Positions 40,317 to 49,269 are shown, counted from the stretch's first letter. The stretch is DNA of 64,000 nucleotides from Paraburkholderia tropica (GCF_914484835.1 NZ_CAJZAR010000043.1:1-64000); one strand, 5' to 3'. Notes: generated by a model from the letters alone, not told the origin. Numbers and translations are program-made.

Positions 40317-41237
40317 ATGGATATCCGCGTAGGTACGGCGTCATGGACTGACCCCACGCTCATCAAGAGCAAGCGTTTTTATCCGCCAGGATGCAACAGC
40401 GCGGAAGCGCGCCTGCGGTTCTACTCCAGCCAGTTTCCGCTCGTTGAAGTCGACTCCAGTTATTACTCGATGCCGAGTGGAAGCAATTCTGTCCTTTGGG
40501 TCGAGAGGACCCCGCCCGGCTTCACGTTCAACATCAAGGCGTTTCGCCTCTTCACGGGCCACCAGACGCCCCGCGACATGTTTCCAAAGGACATGCAGCC
40601 CGCACTCCCGCAGAACGGGAAAAAGAATCTCTACTACAAGGATATGCCGGAGGAGTTCCGGGCCGAGTTGTGGCGCCGCTATTTTGAGGCGATAGCCCCA
40701 CTCGCTGACGCGGGAAAGCTGGGTGCGGTCCACTTCCAGTTCGCACCGTGGGTCACGTCTGGTCCTGACGGGCGCGCTCACGTCGAGCACTGCGCGGACG
40801 TTATGGCTGACCGATTCTTGATGGCTGTGGAGTTCAGAAATCGAAGCTGGTTCGACAACGCGCATGCAGATTCGACACTCGCTTTCGAGCGTGACCGCAA
40901 GCTCGTCAACGTGATCGTCGACGAGCCGCAAGGCAGCGCCAACAGCATTCCAGCCGTGTGGGAGGTGACCAATCCCGCACTGGCCCTCGTGAGGTTGCAC
41001 GGCCGAAATCATGAGACGTGGAACATCAAGGGAGCGACTGCAGCGAGCGATCGTTTCAACTATGACTATCAGAATGATGAGTTATCCAAACTTGCGGTTC
41101 GGATTCGTGAAATCGCGGGCATCGTTGCTCAGACACACGTGGTGTTCAATAACAACATGGAAGATCAAGGGCAGCGCAACGCGAGGACGCTCATCGAAAT
41201 CCTCGATCAGCAAAGCGGTGGAGTAACGCGAACGTAG
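40317..41237 (+). CDS. DUF72 (YecE-like) protein
   Basis: A 306-residue TIM-barrel-like protein of the DUF72 family: MDIRVGTASWTDPTLIKSKRFYPPGCNSAEARL, FPLVEVDSSYYSMPS, FTFNIKAFRLFTGH, AVHFQFAPW, AVEFRNRSWF, LVRLHGRNHETW and HVVFNNNMEDQGQRNA. An ideal AAGGAGGTG precedes the ATG, 12 bp after dnaE2, so it is the fourth gene of the SOS operon. DUF72 genes often accompany imuABC, but the biochemical role is unknown. Confidence 0.9.
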   Translation: MDIRVGTASWTDPTLIKSKRFYPPGCNSAEARLRFYSSQFPLVEVDSSYYSMPSGSNSVLWVERTPPGFTFNIKAFRLFTGHQTPRDMFPKDMQPALPQNGKKNLYYKDMPEEFRAELWRRYFEAIAPLADAGKLGAVHFQFAPWVTSGPDGRAHVEHCADVMADRFLMAVEFRNRSWFDNAHADSTLAFERDRKLVNVIVDEPQGSANSIPAVWEVTNPALALVRLHGRNHETWNIKGATAASDRFNYDYQNDELSKLAVRIREIAGIVAQTHVVFNNNMEDQGQRNARTLIEILDQQSGGVTRT

Positions 41238-41273
41238 CTCGCTACCTGGCGTGTTGCCGGGACGGAGGTCGAA

Positions 41274-41564
41274 ATGAAAACGTCGCAGGAGCAATTTGTC
41301 AGTGATCTGGCGATGTTGTTGCGCGATCAGCCACGCGGTACCGCGGCACGACTGGACGAATACGTCATCGCCTGGTTAGACGCTCGGCATCTGGTCTTTG
41401 CATATCTGAGGGACGACGACCGACGTTTCGTCGAGGAAGAGTTTGACCTCGATGACATTGTGTGGGACGAGTGGGAGGCAGGGTTCGTGGCATGGTCGCG
41501 CGACCCGGTGTTCGAGTACCGGGAAGAGATCGCGGGTTGGCTCGGCGACACCCCGCCCCGATGA
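41274..41564 (+). CDS. Small acidic hypothetical protein
   Basis: A 96-residue protein with a GGAGG ribosome site. Asp/Glu and aromatic rich (DDDRRFVEEEFDLDDIVWDEWEAGFVAWSRDPVFEYREEIAGWL). It lies 37 bp after the DUF72 gene on the same strand and may be the tail of the SOS transcript. Strongly acidic small proteins can act as DNA mimics, but I have no evidence for that here. No family is recognised. Confidence 0.6.
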   Translation: MKTSQEQFVSDLAMLLRDQPRGTAARLDEYVIAWLDARHLVFAYLRDDDRRFVEEEFDLDDIVWDEWEAGFVAWSRDPVFEYREEIAGWLGDTPPR

Positions 41565-41774
41565 ATGGCGCGGCGCCCTAAAGATGTTGTTGGCGGGGAA
41601 GCAAGCGGGGCAACGGCCGAACGCAGGCCGGAAAGATAGCGATTTTTACCCATCTTTCAATACCGCGAGAATCCCGATTTGATTGGAAAATAGCCGGTAT
41701 GACGCCTTCGCTCTGCTCGCCAAGTGGGCGAATCGCAGATTCGCCTTAAAGTCATCAGGACTCCAATTCAGTAT

Positions 41775-42722
41775 ATGTCAGCCATGAATCAGAACGACGA
41801 CTGGCGTCACGCACCGGGTATGGCCTATCGGCGCTGGCAGGAACTCTATGCGACGGGCGCGGCCGGAAAGCCTTTCTCCGCCCGCTCGATCGTCCAGCAC
41901 ACGGCGATGTTCGAACGCTTCCAGCGCTTCCTCGCATCGCTAGGGACGGACATTCTTCATTTCGGAGAGGACCACTTCGCTGCCTTCCTTGGTGACGTGG
42001 GCGGCCACTGCCGTTCGGAAACGAGCACAGCGCTGCGATATGCGAAGCTCATCGACCGGCTATGTCGTCATCTCGTTGACGTCGGGCTGCGTGGCGATAA
42101 CCCGGCTGCGGCGCACGCGCGGCTGAGTTCGTGGCCAACGGGGGAGCCTGTTCCCATTTATCTGGACGAAGTCGTCGACCTTCGTCTGCAGGACGCGTTA
42201 CAGGAGTGGCCCGAAGGGGATGAGCGTGGACTCCGTAATCGGGCAGCGGTCGCGTTATTGCTCGCTACCGGCGTTACGTCGGCCGAGATCAGACGCGCGC
42301 GGCGGGAGCACGTGATCGCAGAGAGGGAGCGATGGCGCTTCCTCGTCAGCGCGTACGGAGCGAGAGCCGAGCGTCTGATCCCGGTTGCGCCGTTTGCACG
42401 CGCGGTAGTCGACGCGTGGCTTCACCGGTCGCGGGCAGACGATGATGATTTGCTGTTCCCGTTGCTAGGTCCGGCCGGTTCGCTCTCAGAGGAGACGTTA
42501 TGGCGCGCTGTCCGGGCTGCGCTGGACGCGCAGGGCTTCGAGGGTGCCGACAGGAGTCCGCGCGTGCTGCGTAATACATTCGCCCGCCGGCTTCTTATTG
42601 CGGGCAAATCCAACGAAGAGGTGAGCCGCCTGATGGGGCTCGCGAGCCAACGCACAGTGGTCCGTCTGCGCGCCACGTTGATGGCGCCGGGACGGAGCTT
42701 GACTTTCTCGCAGGCTCCGTAA
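41775..42722 (+). CDS. Tyrosine-recombinase-like protein with degenerate active site
   Basis: A 315-residue protein with the lambda-integrase fold: an N-terminal SAM-like domain (IVQHTAMFERFQRFLASLGTDILHF) and a C-terminal catalytic-type domain (RNRAAVALLLATGVTSAEIRRARR). The usual active-site set R-K-H-R-H-Y is mostly lost: the H-x-L-R-H box reads PRVLRNTFARR, the following G-H box reads MGLASQRTVV, and no Tyr occupies the nucleophile position. Family members are therefore probably inactive or used as binding proteins. The start is chosen at MSAMNQNDD. Confidence 0.8.
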   Translation: MSAMNQNDDWRHAPGMAYRRWQELYATGAAGKPFSARSIVQHTAMFERFQRFLASLGTDILHFGEDHFAAFLGDVGGHCRSETSTALRYAKLIDRLCRHLVDVGLRGDNPAAAHARLSSWPTGEPVPIYLDEVVDLRLQDALQEWPEGDERGLRNRAAVALLLATGVTSAEIRRARREHVIAERERWRFLVSAYGARAERLIPVAPFARAVVDAWLHRSRADDDDLLFPLLGPAGSLSEETLWRAVRAALDAQGFEGADRSPRVLRNTFARRLLIAGKSNEEVSRLMGLASQRTVVRLRATLMAPGRSLTFSQAP

Positions 42723-42768
42723 CCTGGTTTTGTCGCCCGCAGTGGGCGGCATACCCAAGGAGCCATCC

Positions 42769-43236
42769 ATGCTGTTTCAAAGTCCGGTGCAACCCATCAT
42801 TTACCGGGGCGAGCAAGGCCGCCCCAGCGCGATGTACTACCGCATCGCGTTCACCGAGCAGGAACCGTGGCTCGCTATCATCGAGCTGCGTCAGGCCGTC
42901 GCCGACTTTCCAAGCCCGGTCGTATCCGCGGCCGCGAGAGACCATGTGCTCAATCGCGTGCTCGAACACGACCTGCGCGGCGTGCCGCTCAATGTGATCA
43001 AACTCGTGGCCACCGATTCGACGGGTTCGTTTGGATTCGAATTCACGCCGGATTTCCACGACTATGTGAGGAGGGACAATCGCTACGAGATCCACCCCGA
43101 GAAAGTTCGGCGTGGCCGCGTCGTCGAGCGTATCGAAATCGACCCGGAGAACCTGACGGCCGGCAGCGTGCGGGTCGACACGGTCCACGCGACTGCGGCT
43201 GACGTCGCTCCTGAGGTCGCGGCCGCGCTTGCTTGA
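42769..43236 (+). CDS. Hypothetical protein
   Basis: A 155-residue protein starting MLFQSPVQPIIYRGEQG, with AAGGAG 7 bp before the ATG. Alternating strands and charged turns (FGFEFTPDFHDYVRRDNRYEIHPEKVRRGRVVERIEIDPENL) with an Ala-rich C-terminal end. No family is recognised. It lies 46 bp after the recombinase-like gene, so probably in one transcript. Confidence 0.6.
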   Translation: MLFQSPVQPIIYRGEQGRPSAMYYRIAFTEQEPWLAIIELRQAVADFPSPVVSAAARDHVLNRVLEHDLRGVPLNVIKLVATDSTGSFGFEFTPDFHDYVRRDNRYEIHPEKVRRGRVVERIEIDPENLTAGSVRVDTVHATAADVAPEVAAALA

Positions 43237-43385
43237 CGCCGACACGCCGCGCTGCGGGTAAGTGACCAGTGTTGCGCGAGCGACCATTCGCAGCGAGCAC
43301 CGCGCCCTTTCACGGGGCCGGTGCCTGAATGTCGGGCGTTCCTGCGCGGTAGAATGCGAATTCGCCCAGACTACACCTCGATTCG

Positions 43386-43670
43386 ATGTCAGACCTGAAA
43401 GAACTCCTCGCTCAACGGGAGCAGCTCGAAAGCCAACTCGCGGCCGCATTCAAGGAAGAGCGAAGCTCGATGATGGCGCAGATCATCGAAAAGATGAAGC
43501 AGCATCGGATCACAATCGAAGAGATCCGCGGGCCGGTTCTAAAGGAGAAGCTCAAGCTTCCTGCGAAGTATCGCCACCCCACTACAGGTGCTGAGTGGTC
43601 GGGACGGGGGAAGCCGCCGAACTGGATCAAGGACGTGCCCGACCGGTCGATTTTTCTGATCAAACGCTAA
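43386..43670 (+). CDS. H-NS family nucleoid-associated protein
   Basis: A 94-residue H-NS-like protein: coiled-coil N-terminus (LKELLAQREQLESQLAAAFKEERSSMMAQIIEKM), linker, and the DNA-binding motif YRHPTTG-EWSGRGKPPNW, ending IFLIKR. A diverged paralogue of the gene at 14.5 kb (ending FLIR). Island-borne H-NS copies commonly silence the foreign genes around them. Confidence 0.9.
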   Translation: MSDLKELLAQREQLESQLAAAFKEERSSMMAQIIEKMKQHRITIEEIRGPVLKEKLKLPAKYRHPTTGAEWSGRGKPPNWIKDVPDRSIFLIKR

Positions 43671-43779
43671 GCTTGGTGTGTCGCCTGCGGGCGCAATTTG
43701 AAGTTCGGCGCACGGATCACGCGCCGCTTTGATTTTCTTTGGTTACTGCGAACGGTTGTATAGTGCCGGCCAGCGACAC

Positions 43780-44424
43780 TCACCATTGAAAATCCGGCCA
43801 TTCGGAGCCACAACTATAGGGCTCGAAACTGTCCGGCGGGATCACGTCTCGCGAGCCGCTTCTTATGGCGATTTCAACATGAAAATCGTACATCGAATCC
43901 AAGCTTGCAAGCAACATCGCCAACTGAGTGACGCGCTGTTTCGGAGGCAGTGAGACAAAGTACCCGCAACGACTGTCGATGACCTCCTCGACATGTTCAT
44001 GCGCCGCCCCGAGACGTTTCATCTGCACTAAGATCCCTTCTGCTTTGGCGGGTGAGGCCTCACGAACCGCCCGATCGACGAGATGTTCAAGTTCATACAT
44101 CACCGACTGGTCCATTCGATCCGTCGGCATAAAGGCCATCCCTGCCCGTAGAACTGCCACCTGGGCAATGATGACCGGCCAGAGAATCTGAACCCCGTAG
44201 ATCGGACACCGGTCCTCGAAATGCTCCCGAACCGCCTTCTCACGCTGGCCCTCGTATGCCTTGCGGACGTCGTAGGCAAGCCCCAAGAGAAAACCTTCTT
44301 TGTTCTGGACGAGAGGGCTCTCCTCGTTGACCTTGTGCACGAGATCGTGAACTGCGCGCAACGACCACCTGTCACCCCAGAGTACGATGCCAGCGTGCCG
44401 ATTTGTGAGATCGAACTGAAGCAC
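43780..44424 (-). CDS. DUF6904 family protein
   Basis: A 214-residue protein from a GTG with GAGGAG 8 bp upstream. It matches my recollection of the DUF6904 layout: LQFDLTNRHAGIVLWGDRWSLRAVHDLVHKVNEESP, KEGFLLGLAYDVRKAYEGQR, RCPIYGVQILWPVIIAQVAVLRAGMAFMPTDRMDQSVMYELEHLV. The function is unknown. It is the first of a long minus-strand series in the variable region. Confidence 0.7.
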   Translation of the reverse strand: MLQFDLTNRHAGIVLWGDRWSLRAVHDLVHKVNEESPLVQNKEGFLLGLAYDVRKAYEGQREKAVREHFEDRCPIYGVQILWPVIIAQVAVLRAGMAFMPTDRMDQSVMYELEHLVDRAVREASPAKAEGILVQMKRLGAAHEHVEEVIDSRCGYFVSLPPKQRVTQLAMLLASLDSMYDFHVEIAIRSGSRDVIPPDSFEPYSCGSEWPDFQW

Positions 44425-44635
44425 TGCACTTTCTCCTCGTGAAATCACGCCGCATTTTTCGACGACTCTTTTAAAATCAACACGATCACTATACAACCTC
44501 CGTGAGACTGATTGACCTCCACGGGAATAACCCATTCGAATTAGGAGTGGCTCTATACAACTTCATTTTTGCTCAACAGGGACATCTTCAACCGCCAACC
44601 GCTCGCCAGTTCCCGTTTTCCTTGGCGTCTGATGC

Positions 44636-44881
44636 TTACGCGGCATCCGTAGCAGCGAGCCGGTGTGCGGCTGCGCGGGCCTCGTCCTCGGTGTCGTAAT
44701 TGCCAATCCACTCACACGTCCAGGTGCCCCGCTCGTCCTGCTTCGCGTCCGCCCAACCCTCCCAATGGGTGACGCCGAACATGGCAGCGTCGCCGGGATA
44801 GACGGGCTCTTGCGTCAGGTCGATGAACGGATGAAGGTAGTAACGACCGACAACGTGTTCGACTCGTAGGCTCATATTCAT
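44636..44881 (-). CDS. Small hypothetical protein
   Basis: About 81 residues. ATG 44881 or 44875 follows CAGGAG. The pattern is one small domain with many Trp (YLHPFIDLTQEPVYPGDAAMFGVTHWEGWADAK, TWTCEWIGNYDTEDEARAAAHRLAA). No family is recognised. Confidence 0.55.
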   Translation of the reverse strand: MNMSLRVEHVVGRYYLHPFIDLTQEPVYPGDAAMFGVTHWEGWADAKQDERGTWTCEWIGNYDTEDEARAAAHRLAATDAA

Positions 44882-44921
44882 GTTCTCCTGTTTGGCACGC
44901 GTATCGGGTGCGAGCGTTTTC

Positions 44922-45644
44922 CTATGCGGCAATCGGTGCCGAACGCTTCTTGTCGTTTTCGGGTTCGCTCAACTCACGTAGAGCGCTGTTGAGCGTCATC
45001 TGTCTCAACAGGCTGAACTGTTCGATGCCCAGTGTTTCTTTGAGTAAGCTCATCATCTTCGCTACGGCAAGGTCTTTATTAGCCTCTTCACCGTTCCAGT
45101 TGCCAAGCTCGAATAGATCGGAGAAAGCCTTATACATACGGTTGATGATTTCCGGTCGGTTAGGAACGCTCGCGGCCAGCTTAGGAGCAGACAAGTGTGC
45201 ATCGCTTCCCATCTGCCTCAGTGCCTTTTCAAACTTCTCCAGCAGCGCATTGACTTCATCCGTAACCCAAAGCGCCCAACGCGTCCGAAGTCGTGATAGA
45301 TCTGCTGCGTAGTTCAGCGCGTTCTCGTGCGGGCCTGTCTGGATTAATCCGCGTAGCGTTTCTCGGAACAGATCGGTGTACTCTTCGCAAAACTGCACAT
45401 ACTTGTCAAAGGCGACGACAGCCATGTGCGAACCCGCTGAATCGAAGGCTCGCTTCACAGCTTCTTGCCGCCGCTCGTGCTGCATCCTCTGCCCCGCAAT
45501 CCGCAGCGACATCCATGCTGCCAGGGCTGCACCAGCAAATGAAGCTCCCGCCGTGATGATTACCGTCAACACGGTGATGCCCGCTTTCGCTGTTCCTGCA
45601 TTCGCGGCGGCGACGCTCGCCGCGATGACCGCGGACGCTGTCAT
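44922..45644 (-). CDS. Membrane-anchored hypothetical protein
   Basis: A 240-residue protein with an N-terminal hydrophobic region (AASVAAANAGTAKAGITVLTVIITAGASFAGAALAAWMSL, about residues 8-47), followed by a helical cytoplasmic domain (KRAFDSAGSHMAVVAFDKYVQFCEEYTDLFRETLRGLI, RTRWALWVTDEVNALLEKFEKALR). No family is recognised. Anchored helical proteins of this kind are frequent in variable or defence islands. The IS3 element lies 57 bp upstream. Confidence 0.6.
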   Translation of the reverse strand: MTASAVIAASVAAANAGTAKAGITVLTVIITAGASFAGAALAAWMSLRIAGQRMQHERRQEAVKRAFDSAGSHMAVVAFDKYVQFCEEYTDLFRETLRGLIQTGPHENALNYAADLSRLRTRWALWVTDEVNALLEKFEKALRQMGSDAHLSAPKLAASVPNRPEIINRMYKAFSDLFELGNWNGEEANKDLAVAKMMSLLKETLGIEQFSLLRQMTLNSALRELSEPENDKKRSAPIAA

Positions 45645-45698
45645 AACTATCCGTTTCCCCTATGGTTTCCCTACGCTTAAGTTGGCCGCACTTCGATC

Positions 45699-45701
45699 TT
45701 G
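45699..45701. repeat. Target-site duplication TTG (left)
   Basis: TTG directly before the left end of the IS element, matching TTG at 46990-46992 directly after its right end. Confidence 0.7.
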
Positions 45702-45763
45702 CAGAGGTGGCCTCATTCGTTCGGACAGGATCCGCGAGTTTTTAAGTGGAATCGCAGAGGCAA

Positions 45764-46594
45764 TCAAGCTGCCGATTTTATCGCTGGCAGCGTGGCGAAG
45801 TATGCTTCATCCGGTGTCTGATCGGCCAGCCTAGAATGAGGCCGATTCTGGTTATACCAGTTCAGGTAGTTGCTGATTGAGCGGCGGGCGTGGCTGACCG
45901 AGTCGTAGGCTTTCAGATAGACCTCTTCGTATTTGACGCTGCGCCACACCCGTTCAACGAACACGTTGTCACGCCAGGCACCCTTTCCATCCATGGACAG
46001 AAGAACGCTCCGGCTGAGCACCGCGTCGGTGAATTCGGTTGCGGTGAACTGGCTGCCTTGATCCGTGTTGACGATCTCAGGCAGGCCGTATTTCGCAAAT
46101 GCTTCCTCCAGCGCCTCGACAGCATGGCAGCTCTCCAGCGTGATCGCCACCCGGTGTGCCAGCACCCGACGGCTCGCCCAGTCCACGACAGCCGTGAGAT
46201 ATACGAAGCCGCGCGCCATCGGGATATAGCTCGTATCGAGCGCCCAAACCTGATTGGCCCGGTCGATTTTCCGGTTGCGAAGCAGGTACGGCCAGATCCT
46301 ATGGGCTGCATGCTTGCGGCTCGTGTTTGGCTTGCGATACAGCGCTTCGACGCCCATGCGCTTCATCAAGGTGCTGACGTGTCTGCGCCCGACCTTAATG
46401 CCTTCGCGACGCAGCAGCCGTACCAGCATTCGCGCCCCCGCAAACGGATGCTCGAGGTGAAGCTCGTCAATCCGGCGCATCAATTTCAGATCCGCTTCGT
46501 TGACCCCACGTGATTGGTAATAGGCGCTCGACCGGCTGATGCCTACCAGCCGCGCCTGCTGCGTCACCGGCAGGGCGTGATCACGATCGATCAT
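45764..46594 (-). CDS. IS3-family transposase OrfB (DDE integrase domain)
   Basis: A 276-residue catalytic subunit. HTH_21 region (VTQQARLVGISRSSAYYQSR), then the rve/DDE domain with visible acidic residues in QVWALDTSYIPM, IVNTDQGSQFT and VFVERVWRSVKYEEVYL, and the C-terminal NYLNWYNQNRPHSRL motif. Start codon overlaps the orfA stop (ATGA), the arrangement used for programmed frameshifting or coupling in IS3 elements. Confidence 0.95.
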   Translation of the reverse strand: MIDRDHALPVTQQARLVGISRSSAYYQSRGVNEADLKLMRRIDELHLEHPFAGARMLVRLLRREGIKVGRRHVSTLMKRMGVEALYRKPNTSRKHAAHRIWPYLLRNRKIDRANQVWALDTSYIPMARGFVYLTAVVDWASRRVLAHRVAITLESCHAVEALEEAFAKYGLPEIVNTDQGSQFTATEFTDAVLSRSVLLSMDGKGAWRDNVFVERVWRSVKYEEVYLKAYDSVSHARRSISNYLNWYNQNRPHSRLADQTPDEAYFATLPAIKSAA

Positions 46595-46899
46595 CGCTTT
46601 ACGCCCAGCAGTCCCGCCTTGCTGAGCGCGCTTTCTAAAAAATCGTTCTCCAACGTCAACTGCCCGATCTTCGCGTGCAGTACCTTCACGTCGACTGGCG
46701 GTGCCGATGGCGCCGAGTTGCCCGTGTCGAACACATCGGCAACCCGCTCCTGCAGTTGCTTCTTCCAGTCCGTAATCTGGTTCGGATGGACATCAAACTG
46801 CAGGGCCAGCTCTGCCAGCGTCTTGTCCCCCTTGAGCGCTGCCAGGGCCACCTTTGCCTTGAACGTTGGTGAGTGGGTCCGTCGGTTTCGTTTCGTCAT
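46591..46899 (-). CDS. IS3-family transposase OrfA (HTH)
   Basis: A 102-residue DNA-binding subunit: KRNRRTHSPTFKAKVALAALKGDKTLAELALQFDVHPNQITDWKKQL is the HTH_Tnp_1 part, followed by a leucine-zipper-like KIGQLTLENDFLESALSK. It recognises the terminal repeats and dimerises with OrfB. Confidence 0.93.
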   Translation of the reverse strand: MTKRNRRTHSPTFKAKVALAALKGDKTLAELALQFDVHPNQITDWKKQLQERVADVFDTGNSAPSAPPVDVKVLHAKIGQLTLENDFLESALSKAGLLGVKR

Positions 46900-46989
46900 C
46901 TTCTGGTTCCTTGTTGCCGGCCATTATGGCCGACTCACGCCCCAGCTTTTCCACTCAACGTACTGTCCGAATTCTCGAAGCCACCTCTA

Positions 46990-46992
46990 TTG
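46990..46992. repeat. Target-site duplication TTG (right)
   Basis: Right copy of the 3-bp duplication created by the IS insertion. Confidence 0.7.
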
Positions 46993-47156
46993 GTGTCAAG
47001 AAACTCCATGCCAGAAATTTCTTTGGTCGGGCACTCGCTCATCTCTCCAGGAAAGCGAGCATCCAACGAAATCCCGAGAAAACTGCTTTGGGCTACTGCC
47101 GGGAGACATACGGCGGTGAGCAAATACAAAGGAATACTGCGCCAAAATCCATGCAT
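46993..47156 (-). pseudogene. Short secreted-protein ORF interrupted by the IS
   Basis: A minus-strand frame starts at 47156 with a signal-peptide-like N-terminus (FWRSIPLYLLTAVCLPAVAQ) and is cut by the IS after LDT. Removing the IS and one TTG copy joins it to IEVRPT and a stop in the left flank, so the intact ORF would have been only about 62 codons. It may be an already shortened gene. Confidence 0.45.
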
Positions 47157-47169
47157 TTTGTCTTCCGTC

Positions 47170-47625
47170 CTATTTTGACAAATCGAGCGAGGAGCGAAAC
47201 TCCTCCACTAAACGCTCATGCAAGCCCTTCAAGACGTGTTCCGCCTGTGCGACACCCATCTCAGCGGCATCCCGTTGTGGCCCGTCCGCTGGGGTCTTAG
47301 AAAGCACGCGCCGCGCATCCCTATACTTCAAGACCTCGTTCAACACATCACCCAGAAATAAATTCGTGCATTCAGGAAGGAGAAACGCTGCGTCCATGCG
47401 CCGCCGCAAAAATGTATCCAGGCATGTGCTAGCATCGTCTGACCTGCCGTTCAAGTGCGCGCCAATGACGTCGTTTGTTGCCGCGTACACCGCCCAACGC
47501 CTGTCGAACAGGTCATGCTTCAATCCTCGCCGACCCAAGAGCCACTGCTGAAACGCGACAAAGACACCTGCCGCCGCGATCAATGGCGCCGCGAGACCGA
47601 GAACCACCTGGAGCCAGACCGGCAT
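47170..47625 (-). CDS. Membrane-anchored hypothetical protein
   Basis: A 151-residue protein starting MPVWLQVVLGLAAPLIAAAGVFVAFQQWLLGRRG: one N-terminal transmembrane helix, then a helical cytoplasmic part (LKHDLFDRRWAVYAATNDVIG, DAAFLLPECTNLFLGDVLNEVLKYRDARRVL). The ATG has GGGGG at correct distance; the longer frame would overlap the HNH gene. This layout is widespread next to restriction or defence genes, but no function is known. Confidence 0.6.
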   Translation of the reverse strand: MPVWLQVVLGLAAPLIAAAGVFVAFQQWLLGRRGLKHDLFDRRWAVYAATNDVIGAHLNGRSDDASTCLDTFLRRRMDAAFLLPECTNLFLGDVLNEVLKYRDARRVLSKTPADGPQRDAAEMGVAQAEHVLKGLHERLVEEFRSSLDLSK

Positions 47626-47659
47626 ACGCTGTACCCCCGTTTTCCTGTGCTTTGCGTTG

Positions 47660-48631
47660 CTACTGTTGGAACTGCTTGGCATACTCCAACAACTGGCGGT
47701 TTAATGCCTCCGCCTCGGCAGAATAGTGGGCGTCGCGATGGCAATTTGGGCACAGTGCCACACAATTCCAGACACGATCCCCTTTCTCCGCTCCGAGGAT
47801 ATGATGCACGTCCAGAAAACCACGATAGCGTTGAGCCTGTCCGCAACCGGCGCGCTCGCAGACAGCTGTCCGAGCAAGCACCGCACGACGAACCTGTTGG
47901 TCGCGCTTGACCTCAGAACGCATCACAGGACGGCGGTCTGCGCCATCGCTGCCAATGTCCCATGAATCTCCACGCGGGCAGTCATCGTAGGTGTCATCGA
48001 CATCACTCTCCCCAGCCATCGGTACGACGGGCGCCTTTGCCAAGTCGACGACGCCGGGCCAATTCCAGAGCACATCCGCGACCTCATGAGCGCGCGGCCA
48101 GCGGTTGTCTTGTAACCAAATAGTCGGGCTGGTTCCGTTCATCGCGTGGTTCTTCGATGTTCGACCACAGAAGCCCCCCGCAATCAAATCTGCGCTCACA
48201 TCGCGTTGGCCACGCCAGATAGGCGCGAGTTCCTCGCGAGGAATTAGCGCGGCGTACACGATATTGGTGCCATCGCGCTGCACGAATAGGTGATGCGTAT
48301 TGCCCTCGGCTCGGTCACGCTCGACCACGAAGGCGAGCGTGTTATCCCAGCTATCATTGATCAACCTTGCACGCAACTGCGCCGCCGAATAGTTAGCCTT
48401 GTTTAGCCGTTCGCCCGACCGGCGCCAGCACAAACGAACACGCATCTGCAGCTGCGGACCATCGGGACCTTGTACGCGCACGAACTGTGAGATTGCGGTG
48501 CCCGTCTGCGCGCGCCGATCCTCCAAAACCCGGTAGCCGCGCGCGGAGAGGAATGGCGCGATAGCGTTTCGGGTAACCGCTTCCTCTGCCAAGCTTTCTG
48601 AGCTGCGAAATTGGCGTGCGTTGTCGCTCAT
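47660..48631 (-). CDS. HNH endonuclease-domain protein
   Basis: A 323-residue protein starting MSDNARQFRSSESLAEEA. The N-terminal 200 residues (SARGYRVLEDRRAQTGTAISQFVRVQGPDGPQLQMRVRLCW) may recognise the target. The C-terminal HNH nuclease is clear: C-x4-C knuckles (CERAGCGQ, CPNCHRDAH), catalytic VHHILG and N-x-C-V-A-L-C-P-N-C-H. This architecture occurs in modification-dependent restriction enzymes. No methyltransferase is present in the window. Confidence 0.85.
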   Translation of the reverse strand: MSDNARQFRSSESLAEEAVTRNAIAPFLSARGYRVLEDRRAQTGTAISQFVRVQGPDGPQLQMRVRLCWRRSGERLNKANYSAAQLRARLINDSWDNTLAFVVERDRAEGNTHHLFVQRDGTNIVYAALIPREELAPIWRGQRDVSADLIAGGFCGRTSKNHAMNGTSPTIWLQDNRWPRAHEVADVLWNWPGVVDLAKAPVVPMAGESDVDDTYDDCPRGDSWDIGSDGADRRPVMRSEVKRDQQVRRAVLARTAVCERAGCGQAQRYRGFLDVHHILGAEKGDRVWNCVALCPNCHRDAHYSAEAEALNRQLLEYAKQFQQ

Positions 48632-48660
48632 CGTTTTCCGTGGTCTATAAGTCACGCCGG

Positions 48661-49251
48661 CTAACGAGCACCCTTTGCCACGACCGTCTCAACAAATTCC
48701 TGCATTTCCCTTTCTCGGTCGAAGAGATGCTCAATATCGGCCACCTCTCCTGTGACCAGCTTGTACGCGGAATCCATTAGGGGCTCAAGCAATTCCCTCG
48801 TTTCTCTGATCCATACGTCGTTGCCGATCGTCATGGAGTAGTTGATGCGCGCCGAGCCCTGGTCTGTGTACCAAGGGAAAAATGCTTCATATGCATCAAG
48901 CGAATATCGGATCAAGACGGAGAAACTATCCAAACGGCCCGCGATTTGCTCGTAAAGCCCTCGGTCACTTAGCAGAGTAGCTGCGGAGGCAAGCTGAGAG
49001 ATGCTATGGCTTGCCTTTCGAATCTTCATGTATGTCTGCTTCGGCTCATGGAGATCGCGCTGACCCGCGAGTGCGATGTGTGCTTTCAGTGCACACTCGA
49101 AGCCCATCAAGAGATCGACGAATGATTTGATGCGGCCGGTCTTGTTAGTGATGCGCTCCCACGTCACATCGAACCGTTCAGCGAAATCATTTGCGTCAAA
49201 AGCGTACAACTGGCCGATTTCATTGAGAATTGAGACTGTTTGTGCTGTCAT
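48661..49251 (-). CDS. Helical hypothetical protein, HEPN-like
   Basis: A 196-residue all-helical protein (KSFVDLLMGFECALKAHIAL, YMKIRKASHSISQLASAATLL, YEQIAGRLDSFSVLIRYSLDAYEAFFPWY). The R-x3-H spacing in IRKASHS and the helix pattern are reminiscent of HEPN domains, but the canonical R-x4-6-H is not exact. It lies 29 bp upstream of the HNH gene on the same strand, so the two may work together. Confidence 0.55.
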   Translation of the reverse strand: MTAQTVSILNEIGQLYAFDANDFAERFDVTWERITNKTGRIKSFVDLLMGFECALKAHIALAGQRDLHEPKQTYMKIRKASHSISQLASAATLLSDRGLYEQIAGRLDSFSVLIRYSLDAYEAFFPWYTDQGSARINYSMTIGNDVWIRETRELLEPLMDSAYKLVTGEVADIEHLFDREREMQEFVETVVAKGAR

Positions 49252-49269
49252 TGAACCGTTTTCCGTCGT

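Larger units (their letters stand above)
45702..46989 (-). mobile_element. IS3-family insertion sequence, 1288 bp
   Basis: A complete IS with two orfs on the minus strand and imperfect terminal inverted repeats: CAGAGGTGGC at 45702 and the complement of TAGAGGTGGC ending at 46989. Further matching blocks (TTCGGACAG and AGTGGAA) lie inward on both sides. The ends are fixed by these repeats and by the 3-bp duplication TTG. Intact orfs, overlap and TSD suggest a fairly recent, possibly active insertion. Confidence 0.85.
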
